Source of the DNA: Amycolatopsis granulosa
Lineage (GTDB): Bacteria; Actinomycetota; Actinomycetes; Mycobacteriales; Pseudonocardiaceae
Length of the DNA stretch: 64,000 nt
Reading direction: 5' to 3'
Assembly (NCBI RefSeq): GCF_011758745.1
Contig: NZ_JAANOV010000001.1
Coordinates: 62,001-126,000 of the forward strand
Positions 35,863-44,734 of the stretch are shown piece after piece. The notes beneath the pieces were generated by a model that ran no database searches, was not told where the DNA came from, and saw only the letters and a program-made list of their open reading frames with translations. The stretch's first letter is position 1; every line of letters starts with the position of its first letter. The position numbers and the translations under genes are program-made.

Positions 35863-36393
35863 TCAGCGGTGCGTCTTCTCCGCGGCCGGTTCCGGCCGGC
35901 GCGGCCGCTCGACCTCGTCGGGGAACACCCACTTCTTGAGCGCCCACCACCGGAAGACCATGGCCACCAGGGTGCCCAGGATGATGCTGCTGATGAAGTC
36001 GGCCACCTCCTGTGTCAGCAAGCTGACGGCGGGCGCCTGCAGGCCGAGCAGGTAGCGGGACACGTAGAGGGGTACCGCGTTCAGCCCCGCGGCCAGCCCG
36101 CTGACCGCGAAGAACAACGCGGCCTCGTGACGGCGTTCCCGGCCGCCCCGGGACCGGAACGACCACTCGCGGTTCAGGACGTAGGAGAGGATGGTCGCGA
36201 CCAGAGTGGCGATGATCAGCGCGGTCAGCGGCTTCGTGCTCAGGATGGTCAGCTTGAGGCTGTAGTTGACCACCACGGTGGCGATGAAGCAGACACCACC
36301 GACCATCAGGAACTTCAACAAGGCGCGGTGCCGGATCAGCACGCTGCGAATCGGTCCCGGAAGGATCTTGAGCAGCTTCCCCACCAGCGCCAT
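35863..36393 (-). CDS. GtrA-family membrane protein
   Basis: 176-aa protein with four helices: about 25-45 (LLKFLMVGGVCFIATVVVNY), 55-75, 90-112 and 130-152. GtrA proteins are thought to flip or deliver polyprenyl-phosphate sugars for cell-surface glycosylation; LNREWSF between helices 2 and 3 is typical. The minus-strand TAGACT at 36400-36405 is 6 nt before ATG 36393, so the mRNA is leaderless. It converges with the MFS gene. Confidence 0.85.
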   Translation of the reverse strand: MALVGKLLKILPGPIRSVLIRHRALLKFLMVGGVCFIATVVVNYSLKLTILSTKPLTALIIATLVATILSYVLNREWSFRSRGGRERRHEAALFFAVSGLAAGLNAVPLYVSRYLLGLQAPAVSLLTQEVADFISSIILGTLVAMVFRWWALKKWVFPDEVERPRRPEPAAEKTHR

Positions 36394-36457
36394 CCGGGTA
36401 GTCTAGACCACCTGGCCGCCCCCCACGTGCCGGGTCGCTGGCTCTCCGGCTGCGGAT

Positions 36458-37012
36458 TCAGCGGTGCACTTTGGACCGCAGGCCGTCGAGCAGCAGTCCG
36501 ATACCCGCCTCGAAGTCGCCGTGTCCGCCGGGCTCCCGGTCGATGGCGCCCGCACTGGCGGCCTGCAGCGCCGCCTGCTCCTCGGCCGTGTGGCCGAAGA
36601 CGAGGTGCAGCAGGGCGCGGGTGCCCACCTCGACGAGGTCGCCGGGCAGGCCGGCCTCCCGCAGGGTCGCGCGCAGCTCGGTGGCCGGTTCGCTGGCGCC
36701 GAGGCCGAAGGTGTGGGCGGTGGCGACGACGTCCGCGCCGTCGCGGTAGGCCAGCATCGCGTCACGCAGTTCGCAGCAGATCTCGGCCACCCGCCGGTCC
36801 CACGCCACGGCACGGCGCTCGCGCTTGCCCCGGGCCAGGATCTCGTCGGCGAGCGCGGCCAGCAGGCTCTGCTTGTTGGGCACGTGGTGGTAGAGGGCGC
36901 TGGGTTGCAGACCGAGTTCGGCGGCCAGACGGCGCATGGTGAGCGATTCCAGCCCGTACTCGTCGAGGACCGCGAGAGCGCGTTCCACGACATCGCGCCG
37001 GTGGTAGCGCAC
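36458..37012 (-). CDS. bioQ: TetR-family regulator divergent from bioB (BioQ-like)
   Basis: 184-aa repressor with helix-turn-helix RRLAAELGLQPSALYHHVPNKQSLLAALADEIL near residue 25 and a TetR_C_1-like C-terminal domain. It is transcribed away from bioB, and three GAAC/GTTC half sites lie in the gap. BioQ regulators of corynebacteria and mycobacteria have this arrangement and bind TGAAC-N3-GTTCA-type sites near biotin genes. Start: GTG 37012, with GGGAGGAG 5 nt upstream; the longer frame to 37102 would run through the operator. The identification rests on context plus motif. Confidence 0.75.
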   Translation of the reverse strand: MRYHRRDVVERALAVLDEYGLESLTMRRLAAELGLQPSALYHHVPNKQSLLAALADEILARGKRERRAVAWDRRVAEICCELRDAMLAYRDGADVVATAHTFGLGASEPATELRATLREAGLPGDLVEVGTRALLHLVFGHTAEEQAALQAASAGAIDREPGGHGDFEAGIGLLLDGLRSKVHR

Positions 37013-37069
37013 GCCGACTCCTCCCGTTGACCCGCCGGACGGGCTCAGTGTAGCGTCGGCGCCGCTAAT

Positions 37070-37096
37070 CGAACACCGTTCAGGTTGTAGTTGAAC
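37070..37096. promoter_or_regulatory. BioQ-type operator upstream of bioB
   Basis: CGAAC-ACC-GTTCA (37070-37082) is a dyad of the GAAC-N3-GTTC form, followed by another TGAAC half site at 37092-37096 in inverted orientation. It lies 25-50 bp before the bioB start and upstream of the TetR gene, so both could be repressed together. Confidence 0.7.
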
Positions 37097-37120
37097 CATC
37101 ACACTGGGTCAGGAGTAGGG

Positions 37121-38182
37121 ATGAGCTCCAGGTTCGAGCAGCTCGCCGACGCGGTCCTCGCCGGGACCGACGCCACACCCGGGGACGCCCTCGCCGTGCT
37201 GCGGGCACCGGACACCGACGTGCTCTCCGTCGTCGCCGCGGCGGGCAGGCTGCGCCGCACGTATTTCGGTAACACGGTGAAGGTGAACTACCTGGTGAAC
37301 CTGAAATCCGGGCTGTGCCCGGAGAACTGCAACTACTGCTCGCAGGCGCTGGGCTCGGCGGCGCCGATCCTCAAGTACTCCTGGCTGTCCACGGAGGAGG
37401 CGATGAAGCAGGCCGGCGCCGGGATCAGCGGCGGCGCCGCCCGGGTGTGCCTGGTCGCCTCGGGCCGCGGACCGTCCAATCGCGACATCGACCGGGTCGC
37501 CTCGATGGTCGGCGCGCTCAAGGAGGAGCACCCGGGCGTGGAGGTGTGCGCCTGCCTCGGCCTGCTCTCCGACGGGCAGGCCGAGCGGCTGAGGACCGCC
37601 GGGGTGGACGCCTACAACCACAACATCAACACGGCCGAGAGCAACCACCACACCATCGTCCAGACCCACACCTACGCCGATCGGGTGGACACCGTCGAGA
37701 AGGCGAAACACGGCGGGCTCTCCCCGTGCTCGGGCCTCATCGCCGGGCTCGGCGAATCCGACGAGCAGCTCGTCGAGGGGTTGTTCGCGCTGAAGGAACT
37801 GGACGCGGACTCGATCCCGGTCAACTTCCTGATGCCCTTCGACGGCACGCCGCTCGAACGCACCTGGGAGCTCACCCCGCTGCGCTGCCTGAAGATCCTC
37901 GCGATGGCGCGGTTCGTGTGCCCGGACAAGGAGATCCGGATGGCCGGCGGCCGCGAGATGCACCTGCGGTCGCTGCAGCCGATGGCGCTGCACGTGGCCA
38001 ATTCGCTCTTCCTCGGCGACTACCTCACCTCCGAGGGCCAGGCCGCCGAGGCCGACCTGGAGATGATCCGGGACAACGGTTTCGTCGTGCTGGGCTCGGA
38101 CACCGGCCGTGCCCGGACCGGACGCGTCGATCCGCCGATCCGGCGCCGCGGAGCCGGCACCGGCCTGGTTCCCAATGCCTGA
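37121..38182 (+). CDS. bioB: Biotin synthase
   Basis: Radical SAM enzyme that inserts sulfur into dethiobiotin to make biotin. It is 353 aa. The [4Fe-4S] cysteines are C66, C70 and C73 ([12 protein letters not shown]), and [15 protein letters not shown] and [12 protein letters not shown] are typical. The second-cluster arginine region ([15 protein letters not shown]) is present. ATG 37121 follows AGGAGTAGGG. It overlaps bioA by 8 bp and starts the operon bioB-bioA-bioF. Confidence 0.96.
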   Translation: MSSRFEQLADAVLAGTDATPGDALAVLRAPDTDVLSVVAAAGRLRRTYFGNTVKVNYLVNLKSGLCPENCNYCSQALGSAAPILKYSWLSTEEAMKQAGAGISGGAARVCLVASGRGPSNRDIDRVASMVGALKEEHPGVEVCACLGLLSDGQAERLRTAGVDAYNHNINTAESNHHTIVQTHTYADRVDTVEKAKHGGLSPCSGLIAGLGESDEQLVEGLFALKELDADSIPVNFLMPFDGTPLERTWELTPLRCLKILAMARFVCPDKEIRMAGGREMHLRSLQPMALHVANSLFLGDYLTSEGQAAEADLEMIRDNGFVVLGSDTGRARTGRVDPPIRRRGAGTGLVPNA

Positions 38183-39446
38183 GCCGAGGTCGCCCGAGCA
38201 GCTCCTCGCGTTCGACCGCGAGCACCTGTGGCACCCGTACACGTCGATGACCGACCCGGCGCCGGCCCGGCTGGTGACCGGCGCCGCCGGGAGCCGGATC
38301 ACCCTCGACGGTGCCGGCGACGTGGTCGACGGGATGGCGTCGTGGTGGTCGGCCATCCACGGCTACCGGCACCCGGCGCTCGACGAGGCGGTGCGCCGCC
38401 AGCTCGGGCAGATGGCGCACGTGATGTTCGGCGGTCTCACCCACGAGCCCGCGGTCGAGCTGGCGTCCCGGCTGGTCGGCCTGACCCCCGCCGGGCTGGA
38501 GCACGTGTTCCTCGCCGACTCCGGATCGGTCGGCGTCGAGGTCGCGATGAAGATGGCGCTGCAATACCAGCGCGGTACCGGCCACCCGGAGCGGACCCGG
38601 TTCCTCACCGTCCGCGGCGGCTACCACGGCGACACCTTCGACTGCATGAGCGTCTGCGATCCCGACGGCGGAATGCACACGATGTGGTCGGACATCCTGC
38701 CGCAGCAGGTGTTCGGTGAGCGCCCGCCCCGGCACGACGAGGACGTCGACGCGTGGGCGGCGGGTTTCCGCGCCCTCGCGGCGGAGCACGCCGGCGGTCT
38801 CGCCGGGCTCATCGTGGAACCGCTCCTGCAGGGCGCCGGCGGCATGCACCCCTACCCCGCGCGGTGCCTGCCGGTGTTCCGCGAGGTCGCCGACGAGCAC
38901 GGCCTGGTGCTGATCTTCGACGAGATCGCCACCGGCTTCGGCCGCACCGGCACCCTCTTCGCCGCCGAGGCCGGGAACGTGGTTCCGGACGTGCTGTGCG
39001 TCGGCAAGGCGCTCACCGGCGGTTACCTGTCGCTGGCCGCGACGGTGTGCACCAGTGAGGTCGCTCGTGGACTGTCCGCCAGCGACTCCGGTGTTCTCAT
39101 GCACGGCCCCACGTTCATGGGTAACCCGCTGGCCTGCGCGGTCGCCTCGGCGAGTCTGGACCTGTTGTCCACACAGGACTGGGTGGGCGATGTGCGCCGG
39201 ATCAACGCGGGTTTGCAGGCGCTGTCCGCGATCGACGCCGCCGACGTGCGCGTGCTCGGCGCGGTCGGGGTGGTCCAGCTCGACCACCAGGTCGACGTCG
39301 TCAAGGCGACCGAGGCGGCGCTGGCCGAAGGCGTGTGGATCCGGCCGTTCCGCGACCTGATCTACACCATGCCGCCCTACGTGTGCACCGACGACGACAT
39401 CGCCCGGATCTGCGCCGGGATCGCGGCCGCGGCGGCGGTCGCATGA
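38175..39446 (+). CDS. bioA: Adenosylmethionine--8-amino-7-oxononanoate aminotransferase
   Basis: PLP enzyme (423 aa) that makes 7,8-diaminopelargonate using SAM as amino donor. LWHPYTSM near residue 16, [34 protein letters not shown] and [15 protein letters not shown] with the PLP lysine identify BioA over other class III aminotransferases. It starts within the end of bioB (ATGCCTGA overlap) and ends in an ATGA overlap with bioF. Confidence 0.95.
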   Translation: MPEPRSPEQLLAFDREHLWHPYTSMTDPAPARLVTGAAGSRITLDGAGDVVDGMASWWSAIHGYRHPALDEAVRRQLGQMAHVMFGGLTHEPAVELASRLVGLTPAGLEHVFLADSGSVGVEVAMKMALQYQRGTGHPERTRFLTVRGGYHGDTFDCMSVCDPDGGMHTMWSDILPQQVFGERPPRHDEDVDAWAAGFRALAAEHAGGLAGLIVEPLLQGAGGMHPYPARCLPVFREVADEHGLVLIFDEIATGFGRTGTLFAAEAGNVVPDVLCVGKALTGGYLSLAATVCTSEVARGLSASDSGVLMHGPTFMGNPLACAVASASLDLLSTQDWVGDVRRINAGLQALSAIDAADVRVLGAVGVVQLDHQVDVVKATEAALAEGVWIRPFRDLIYTMPPYVCTDDDIARICAGIAAAAAVA

Positions 39447-40582
39447 GCACCTGGGCGGACTGGCTCGCGGCGCAGCGCACGGCGCGGGAGGCCGCGGGCC
39501 TGCAGCGCGTGCTCCGGCCGCGGGCGGCCGGCGACGACCTCGTCGACCTGGCGAACAACGACTACCTGGGGTTGAGCGGCCATCCCGGTGTCCGGCGGGC
39601 GGCGGCCGACGCCGCACTCCGGTGGGGTGCCGGTGCCGGTGCCTCCCGTCTGGTGACCGGCACGACCACCCTGCACGCGGAGCTGGAGCGCGAGCTGGCC
39701 GGGTTCACCGGCCGCGACGCGGCGCTGGTGTTCTCGACCGGCTACCACGCCAACCTGTCCGCGGTGACCGCGCTCGCCGACCGGGACACGTTGATCGTCT
39801 CGGACGCCCACGTCCACGCGTCCCTGATCGACGCCGCCCGGCTGTCCCGCGCGGCGATCCGCGTGGTGGCCCACAACGACGTCGCCGCCGTCCGGGCGGC
39901 ACTCGCCGCGGCCGGGGACCGGCGAGCGCTCGTGCTGACCGAGTCGGTCTTCTCGGTTCTCGGCGACACCGCGCCACTGGCGGAGCTCGCCGAGGTGTGC
40001 GCCGCCCACGACGCCCTGCTCGTCGTCGACGAGGCGCACGGGCTCGGCGTGCTCGGCGACGGCGGCCGGGGCGTGCTGCACCGCCTGGGCCTTCACGACC
40101 ATCCGCACGTCGTCATGACCGCCACACTGTCCAAATCGCTCGGTGCCATGGGCGGTGCGGTCCTCGGTTCCGCCGCGCTGGTCGACCACCTCGTCAACCG
40201 GGCACGCCCGTTCATCTTCGACACCGCACTGGCGCCGGCCGCCGCGGCGGGAGCGCTGGCGGCGCTGCGCATCCTGCGCGCCGCGCCCGAACTGCCGGCC
40301 CGCATCCACGAGCGCGGCGCCGAGCTGGCCGGCCGTCTCGGGGTGCCCCGCTCGGCGGGCGCGGTGTTGTCGGTGCCGATGCCGTCCCCGCGGCGGGCGG
40401 TGGCCGCCCAGGCGGAGGCTCTCGCGGCGGGTGTGCGGGTCGGCTGTTTCCGGCCGCCGTCGGTGCCGGACGGCATCTCCCGGCTGCGGATCACCACCCA
40501 CGTCGGACTCGACGACGCGCGCTGGGCGCGCGCCGTCGACGTCCTGGCCCGCGTGGTCGCGGATAGTGCGGCATTCGTGTGA
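39443..40582 (+). CDS. bioF: 8-amino-7-oxononanoate synthase
   Basis: PLP enzyme (379 aa) that condenses pimeloyl thioester with L-alanine. Family motifs are [41 protein letters not shown] and the lysine in [13 protein letters not shown]. It is the third gene of the operon, with a 4-bp overlap with bioA. bioD (dethiobiotin synthetase), often next in related genomes, is not here. The next feature is a gene remnant on the other strand. Confidence 0.94.
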   Translation: MSTWADWLAAQRTAREAAGLQRVLRPRAAGDDLVDLANNDYLGLSGHPGVRRAAADAALRWGAGAGASRLVTGTTTLHAELERELAGFTGRDAALVFSTGYHANLSAVTALADRDTLIVSDAHVHASLIDAARLSRAAIRVVAHNDVAAVRAALAAAGDRRALVLTESVFSVLGDTAPLAELAEVCAAHDALLVVDEAHGLGVLGDGGRGVLHRLGLHDHPHVVMTATLSKSLGAMGGAVLGSAALVDHLVNRARPFIFDTALAPAAAAGALAALRILRAAPELPARIHERGAELAGRLGVPRSAGAVLSVPMPSPRRAVAAQAEALAAGVRVGCFRPPSVPDGISRLRITTHVGLDDARWARAVDVLARVVADSAAFV

Positions 40583-40600
40583 CGCCTGATCGGTCCGGGG

Positions 40601-40708
40601 TCAGCGTGCGGACTCCCGGTTGAACCACCGCTTCGCGTTCAGGTCGGGACCGTCGAGCACGACGTGGTCGCCGAACGCCTTGCGCAGCCCGCTCGTGGTG
40701 ATCGCGGG
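40601..40708 (-). pseudogene. Remnant of a DrrA-type ABC transporter ATPase gene
   Basis: The minus strand encodes PAITTSGLRKAFGDHVVLDG, a near-standard beginning of daunorubicin-resistance-type ABC ATPases. The reading then passes straight to DLNAKRWFNRESAR and a stop, without Walker A or any later motif, as if a large internal segment was lost. No ATG or GTG is present where the start should be, although GGAAGGAG (minus strand, near 40730-40740) survives. It lies immediately downstream of the DUF4097 gene on the same strand, where related actinobacteria often carry an ABC ATPase and permease. Confidence 0.55.
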
Positions 40709-40751
40709 CGGAGTCCGGGTGTGTGGCGTGGGACTCCTTCCGGATGGGGAG

Positions 40752-41591
40752 TCAGGACCGGTGAACGGTGACTTCGCCGAACGAGGTGTGGCCCCGGACC
40801 TCGACGGTTTCGGCGGCCTCGGCCGGTCCGGGTGCCTCGTCGAGCAGGTTGCGCACGTGCCCGGAGCCGGTGTGCACGTCGAGCCAGGCGGCGGTGCCGT
40901 CGGCGATGCCGATCTTCAGATCGCCCGTGCCGGTTTCCAGCGTGACCGCGCCGCGGGCCACCTCGCCGAGGCGGATGCCGCCGTTGACGGTCTTCGCCTC
41001 CACCCCGGCGCCGGCGCGGTCGAGGACGAGGTCGCCGTTCGCCGTGCGCATCCGCACGTCGCCGGCGACCGTGTCGAAGGTGATGTGACCGTTGGAGTTC
41101 TGGGCGACGGCGGTGCCCTCGACGTCGCCCACCCGGACCGTGCCGCTGCCGGTGCGGATTTCCGCGTCGCCCGCGACATGGCCGACCGTGACGTGTCCGG
41201 CGGCGGTGACCAGGTGCAGCGGCCCGGTGTGGTCGAGACGGCAGTTCCCGCCGGAGGTCTTGAACCGGACCTCCCCGAGCCGGCCCGTCGCGTGCAGTCC
41301 GCCCACCTGCACCTCGCCGGAGATTTGGGAACCGGTGGGCAGCTCGACGGTCACGTCGACCCTCCTGGTCTTGCGGGAGAAGCCGAGCGCGCCGATCTTC
41401 GGCCCGCTGATCTGCAGCCGCCCTGCCGCGTACTCGACGCGGATCTGCTGCGCGACCTTCGCGTCGGAGCCGGCGCTCGGGCGCACCTCGGTGACGGTGT
41501 CGGCGCGGTCGCTCGCGACGATCCGCAGGTCGCGGACGAAGGCGAGATCGATCGTGACGTCGATCGGGCCGGGGGTGTCGAAAACAGGCAT
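40752..41591 (-). CDS. DUF4097 family beta-helix-like protein
   Basis: 279-aa protein made of repeated short strands of the type G-x-V-x-V-x-x-V-x-G (for example HVTVGHVAGDAEIRTGSG, ITFDTVAGDVRMRTANGDL), as expected for a DUF4097/putative adhesin right-handed beta helix. It has no signal peptide. Function is unknown. In actinobacteria it commonly sits between a small ribbon-helix-helix regulator and a drug-type ABC exporter. Here the regulator is upstream and the exporter appears deleted. Confidence 0.75.
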   Translation of the reverse strand: MPVFDTPGPIDVTIDLAFVRDLRIVASDRADTVTEVRPSAGSDAKVAQQIRVEYAAGRLQISGPKIGALGFSRKTRRVDVTVELPTGSQISGEVQVGGLHATGRLGEVRFKTSGGNCRLDHTGPLHLVTAAGHVTVGHVAGDAEIRTGSGTVRVGDVEGTAVAQNSNGHITFDTVAGDVRMRTANGDLVLDRAGAGVEAKTVNGGIRLGEVARGAVTLETGTGDLKIGIADGTAAWLDVHTGSGHVRNLLDEAPGPAEAAETVEVRGHTSFGEVTVHRS

Positions 41592-41661
41592 GGGTGTCCC
41601 CTCGGGTTGGGTTGGTACGGCGTCCCTGCAGGTGGGGGACGTGTGGTGGGGCTGGGTGCGG

Positions 41662-42186
41662 TCAGCGCACCCAGCCGGTGAAGCGCTGACGCGCGGGTGT
41701 GGAGCTGCGTGGCCCGGAGCTCTGGTCGTGACCGGACCGGCGCAGCGCGGCGGCGGCCGCGCGCACCAACCAGGCGTTGACCGAGCGCCCTTCCCGCGCC
41801 GCCGCGTCCTCGACGGCGGCCTTGAGCTGCTCCGGCAGCCGCACGTTGATCCGTGCGGTCGGACCGTCCTCGCTGATCGGCGGCCCGCCCGGCGACGCGG
41901 CCTCCGCCGGGTCCTGGCCGGCCGTGCCTCCCGGTGGCTCGGCCACCGGTGTGCTCACGACGAACTCGGGATCGCGTCCGCGCAGGCGCACCTCGACCGC
42001 GCCCGGTGCCAGCTCCCGGGTGATCTCGCCCGCGGCGGCCGACAACGCGTCCAGCAGCGTCATCCGGATCGCCGACTCGAGCGATCCGGACAGGCGCTCG
42101 ACCAGGGCGCGCGTCTCGTCGCCACCCGTTTCGGCGAGGGTGGCGAACTCCCCGCCGAGGCCGTGCACATACGGTGTCAGGTCCAT
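41662..42186 (-). CDS. Ribbon-helix-helix (HicB-like) DNA-binding protein
   Basis: 174-aa protein. Residues about 108-150 form a ribbon-helix-helix (ARINVRLPEQLKAAVEDAAAREGRSVNAWLVRAAA), as in HicB/Arc-type regulators. The N-terminal 75 residues (MDLTPYVHGLGGEFATLAET) form a helical domain of unknown role. No HicA-type toxin gene is adjacent, so an autoregulator of the DUF4097 operon is more likely than an antitoxin. ATG 42186 lies 6 nt after a minus-strand CATAGT (leaderless), inside an array of TGGCATCA half sites. Confidence 0.78.
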   Translation of the reverse strand: MDLTPYVHGLGGEFATLAETGGDETRALVERLSGSLESAIRMTLLDALSAAAGEITRELAPGAVEVRLRGRDPEFVVSTPVAEPPGGTAGQDPAEAASPGGPPISEDGPTARINVRLPEQLKAAVEDAAAREGRSVNAWLVRAAAAALRRSGHDQSSGPRSSTPARQRFTGWVR

Positions 42187-42257
42187 GGCATCACTATGGC
42201 ACACAAGTGGCATCACCGCAAGGATGCTTGGCATCAACCTGGTGCCATGTGGTGCCA
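42186..42257. promoter_or_regulatory. Phased array of TGGCATCA/TGGTGCCA half sites
   Basis: TGGCATCA-like elements start at 42186, 42197 (TGGCACA), 42208 and 42229. Inverted TGGTGCCA elements start at 42240 and 42250. Spacings are about 10-11 bp or a double step, that is, one helical turn. The array covers the -10 box (ACTATG, 42193-42198) and upstream promoter of the ribbon-helix-helix gene, so cooperative autorepression is likely. Confidence 0.7.
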
Positions 42258-42537
42258 GTACAGCCCTGTGCGGGAAAGAGTGGTCAAATAACCGGCTACC
42301 CGCAGTAGTTGTGTGCGCCTGAGCAACGGTCGCCGTCCGGCACCTCGGCGGGCCCGGACCGGGGCCCGGACGGTCGCGAATGCCATGGAGTGGCGTGTAA
42401 CGCCGCTCCGAATACCACCGACTCCAGGGCAGACGTAGCCCCAGACGGGGTGCGCCGAGCAAAAGGCACGGTTACTCAAGGTAATCGTCGGCGCGGTCGG
42501 GGCGCGCCGGCACCAGCCGGACGTCGCGGGAGGTCGG
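42258..42537. other. Leader/promoter region of the polysaccharide locus
   Basis: No gene is supported. It contains the hairpin GGAGTGGCG-TGTAA-CGCCGCTCC (42387-42409; one G-U pair) and an AT-richer block around 42460-42485 (GGTTACTCAAGGTAATC). Together with GGGAGG before ATG 42538, this suggests a long 5' leader for the locus. Confidence 0.4.
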
Positions 42538-44052
42538 ATGGAAGAGCCGGTGCGGAAGCCCACGCCGCTGGGGGAAGCGCTCGTGGGCGCCGAGACCTCA
42601 GCGCCCACCCGGCTGCACGCCGTCGGCCCGGCGGACAACGGCACCCCGCGCGCCGCGGCCCAGCCCTGGGAGATCCGGTACCGCGCCGCCGTCATCGCCG
42701 GCGACGTGGTCGTCACCCTGCTGGTCGTCGCCGCCGGTGCGCTGCTCATCCTGGACCTCACCGGGCGCCCCTACTTCCTGCATGCCACCGGAACCGCGTG
42801 CGCGGTCCTGTGCGCGCTGCCGCTCAACCGCGCGTGGAGCCGGCACGTGCTCGGCGAGGGCACCGAGGAGTTCCGCCGCCTGGGCCGCAGTCTGCTGGTC
42901 GCCGGGGTGGTCGTCGCGCTGGCCGGCCTGCTGTTCGGCGCCCTGGACGTGCAGCCGTGGGTCTTCTACGCGGTGCCGGCCGTCGCCGTGCTCGCGTTCC
43001 CGTTGCGGTACGGGCTCCGGCAGGTGCTGCACCGGGCCCGCCGCGCGGGGGAGTGCATGCACCCGGTGGTGGCGGCCGGTTCCCCGGAGACGCTGCGGGA
43101 CCTCATCGACCGGACGCGCAGCGAAACCCACGTCGGCTGGCAGGTGTCGGCCGTGTGCACCGCGACCGGGCAGGGCGAGCACGGCACCGGGGAGATCGGC
43201 GGCATCGCCGTGGCGGGCCGGCTCGACGACCTCGCCGACCAGGTGCGCCGCGGCGGGTACCGCGTCGTGGCGGTCACCTCCGATCCGCAGTGGACACCGC
43301 AGCGCCTCCAGCAACTGGCCTGGGACCTCGAGGGCACCGGCGCGGAACTGGTCGTGGCGCCGGTGCTGATGGAGATCGCCGGCCCGCGGCTCAACGTCTC
43401 GGGGGTGCTGGGCATGCCGCTGCTGCGGGTGTCCGCGCCGACCTTCACCGGTGGGCGGCGGGTGGTGAAGGACGTGGCCGACCGCCTGGGTGCCGCGGCG
43501 CTGATCGTCCTCGCCGCGCCGCTGCTGCTCGGCATCGCCGCGCTGATCAAGCTCAACGACCGCGGCCCGGTGTTCTACCGGCAGCTGCGCGTGGGCCGCG
43601 ACGGCCGCACCTTCACGATGATCAAGTTCCGCACCATGGTCCTGGACGCCGACCGGCTGCGCAGCGGGCTGCTGGCCGACAACGAGGGTTCCGGGCCGCT
43701 GTTCAAGCTGCGCCGCGACCCGCGGATCACCCGGGTCGGTGCGGTGCTGCGCCGGTACTCGCTCGACGAGCTGCCGCAGCTGTTCAACGTCCTGGGCGGC
43801 ACCATGTCGCTCGTCGGGCCGCGCCCCCCGCTGCCGGCCGAGACCGCGAACTACGAGCGCGCCGCACGCCGCAAACTGCTCGTCAAACCCGGCATGACGG
43901 GCCTGTGGCAGGTCAGCGGCCGCAGCGACCTGTCCTGGGAGGAAAGTGTCCGGCTCGACCTGCGGTACGTGGAGGACTGGTCGCTGGCCCTGGACCTGGC
44001 GATCCTGTGGAAGACCCTGCGAGCGGTGACCGGAGGCCGTGGCGCCTACTGA
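42538..44052 (+). CDS. Polyprenyl-phosphate sugar-1-phosphate transferase (initiating exopolysaccharide glycosyltransferase)
   Basis: Starts repeat-unit assembly by moving a sugar-1-phosphate from a nucleotide sugar to undecaprenyl or decaprenyl phosphate at the membrane. It is 504 aa. Four N-terminal helices lie in about 45-165, followed by a CoA-binding-like domain. The catalytic Bac_transf domain begins with KDVADRLGAAALIVLAAPLL and contains GRDGRTFTMIKFRTM, SLDELPQLFNVLGGTMSLVGPRPP and KPGMTGLWQVSGRS. GGGAGG lies 4 nt before ATG 42538. It is the first gene of the locus and defines a lipid-linked (Wzx/Wzy-like) route. Confidence 0.92.
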   Translation: MEEPVRKPTPLGEALVGAETSAPTRLHAVGPADNGTPRAAAQPWEIRYRAAVIAGDVVVTLLVVAAGALLILDLTGRPYFLHATGTACAVLCALPLNRAWSRHVLGEGTEEFRRLGRSLLVAGVVVALAGLLFGALDVQPWVFYAVPAVAVLAFPLRYGLRQVLHRARRAGECMHPVVAAGSPETLRDLIDRTRSETHVGWQVSAVCTATGQGEHGTGEIGGIAVAGRLDDLADQVRRGGYRVVAVTSDPQWTPQRLQQLAWDLEGTGAELVVAPVLMEIAGPRLNVSGVLGMPLLRVSAPTFTGGRRVVKDVADRLGAAALIVLAAPLLLGIAALIKLNDRGPVFYRQLRVGRDGRTFTMIKFRTMVLDADRLRSGLLADNEGSGPLFKLRRDPRITRVGAVLRRYSLDELPQLFNVLGGTMSLVGPRPPLPAETANYERAARRKLLVKPGMTGLWQVSGRSDLSWEESVRLDLRYVEDWSLALDLAILWKTLRAVTGGRGAY

Positions 44053-44734
44053 ACGCGGTTCTGGCACGCTTCGGGGAGTGCAGCCAGTCTCCTTCCCCGA
44101 TCTCCGTGCGGTCGCGTTGCTCGGTGCCCACTGCGACGACGTCGCCATCGGCGCCGGCGGATCCTTGCTCACCCTGTGCGCGCGCCGTCCCGGCCTCGAG
44201 GTGCACGCCCTGGTCCTGTCCGGCGGTGGCACCGCACGCGCCGCCGAGGAACACGCGGCGCTGACCGAGTTCTGCGCCCCGGCGCGCGTCACGCTGACCG
44301 TCCTGGACCTGCCGGACGGCCGGATGCCCGCGCACTGGGACGCGGTCAAGGACGCGGTCACCGCGCTGCGCGGCCGCGTCACCCCGGACCTGGTGTTCGC
44401 GCCGCAGCCCGGCGACCGCCACCAGGACCACCGGCTGCTCGCCGAGGTCGTGCCGACCGTGTTCCGCGACCAGCCGGTGCTCGGCTACGAGATCCTCAAG
44501 TGGGACGGCGACCTCGGCCGGCCGTCGGTCTACCAGCCGCTGACCGACGAGGTCGCCGAGGCGAAGGCCGACCTGCTGGCCAAGCACTACCCGTCGCAGC
44601 ACGGCCGGGACTGGTACACCCGCGACGCGTTCCTCGGCCTGGCCCGGCTGCGCGGGGTGCAGCAGCACACCCGCTACGCCGAGGCGTTCTACGTGGACAA
44701 GCTGGCGCTGGCGCTCGGGACGGGGGAGCGGTGA
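44039..44734 (+). CDS. PIG-L family deacetylase
   Basis: Predicted zinc-dependent de-N-acetylase (231 aa). The motif AHCDDVAIG (P/A-H-x-D-D) near residue 30 and the later HQDHRLLAE supply zinc ligands and catalytic residues. Its substrate here is probably an N-acetylated sugar or lipid-linked sugar of the polysaccharide. GTG 44039 overlaps the previous gene by 14 bp and has GGAGG nearby; GTG 44078, closer to the conserved domain, is a possible alternative. Its stop overlaps the next start (GTGA). Confidence 0.82.
   Translation: MAPTERGSGTLRGVQPVSFPDLRAVALLGAHCDDVAIGAGGSLLTLCARRPGLEVHALVLSGGGTARAAEEHAALTEFCAPARVTLTVLDLPDGRMPAHWDAVKDAVTALRGRVTPDLVFAPQPGDRHQDHRLLAEVVPTVFRDQPVLGYEILKWDGDLGRPSVYQPLTDEVAEAKADLLAKHYPSQHGRDWYTRDAFLGLARLRGVQQHTRYAEAFYVDKLALALGTGER

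Noticed and set aside
37121-40582. bioD hidden in the biotin operon
   Set aside because: Coding sequence ends at bioF with no ATP-dependent dethiobiotin synthetase P-loop protein afterwards. The following fragment is an ABC ATPase remnant on the other strand.
41662-42186. HicAB toxin-antitoxin system
   Set aside because: Only the ribbon-helix-helix protein is present. The neighbouring gene is DUF4097, not a HicA-type mRNA interferase.
42186-42257. CRISPR-like or iteron array
   Set aside because: Units are 7-8 bp at about 11-bp steps with inverted copies at one promoter, which suits a repressor operator. There is no spacer structure, and no replication gene nearby.
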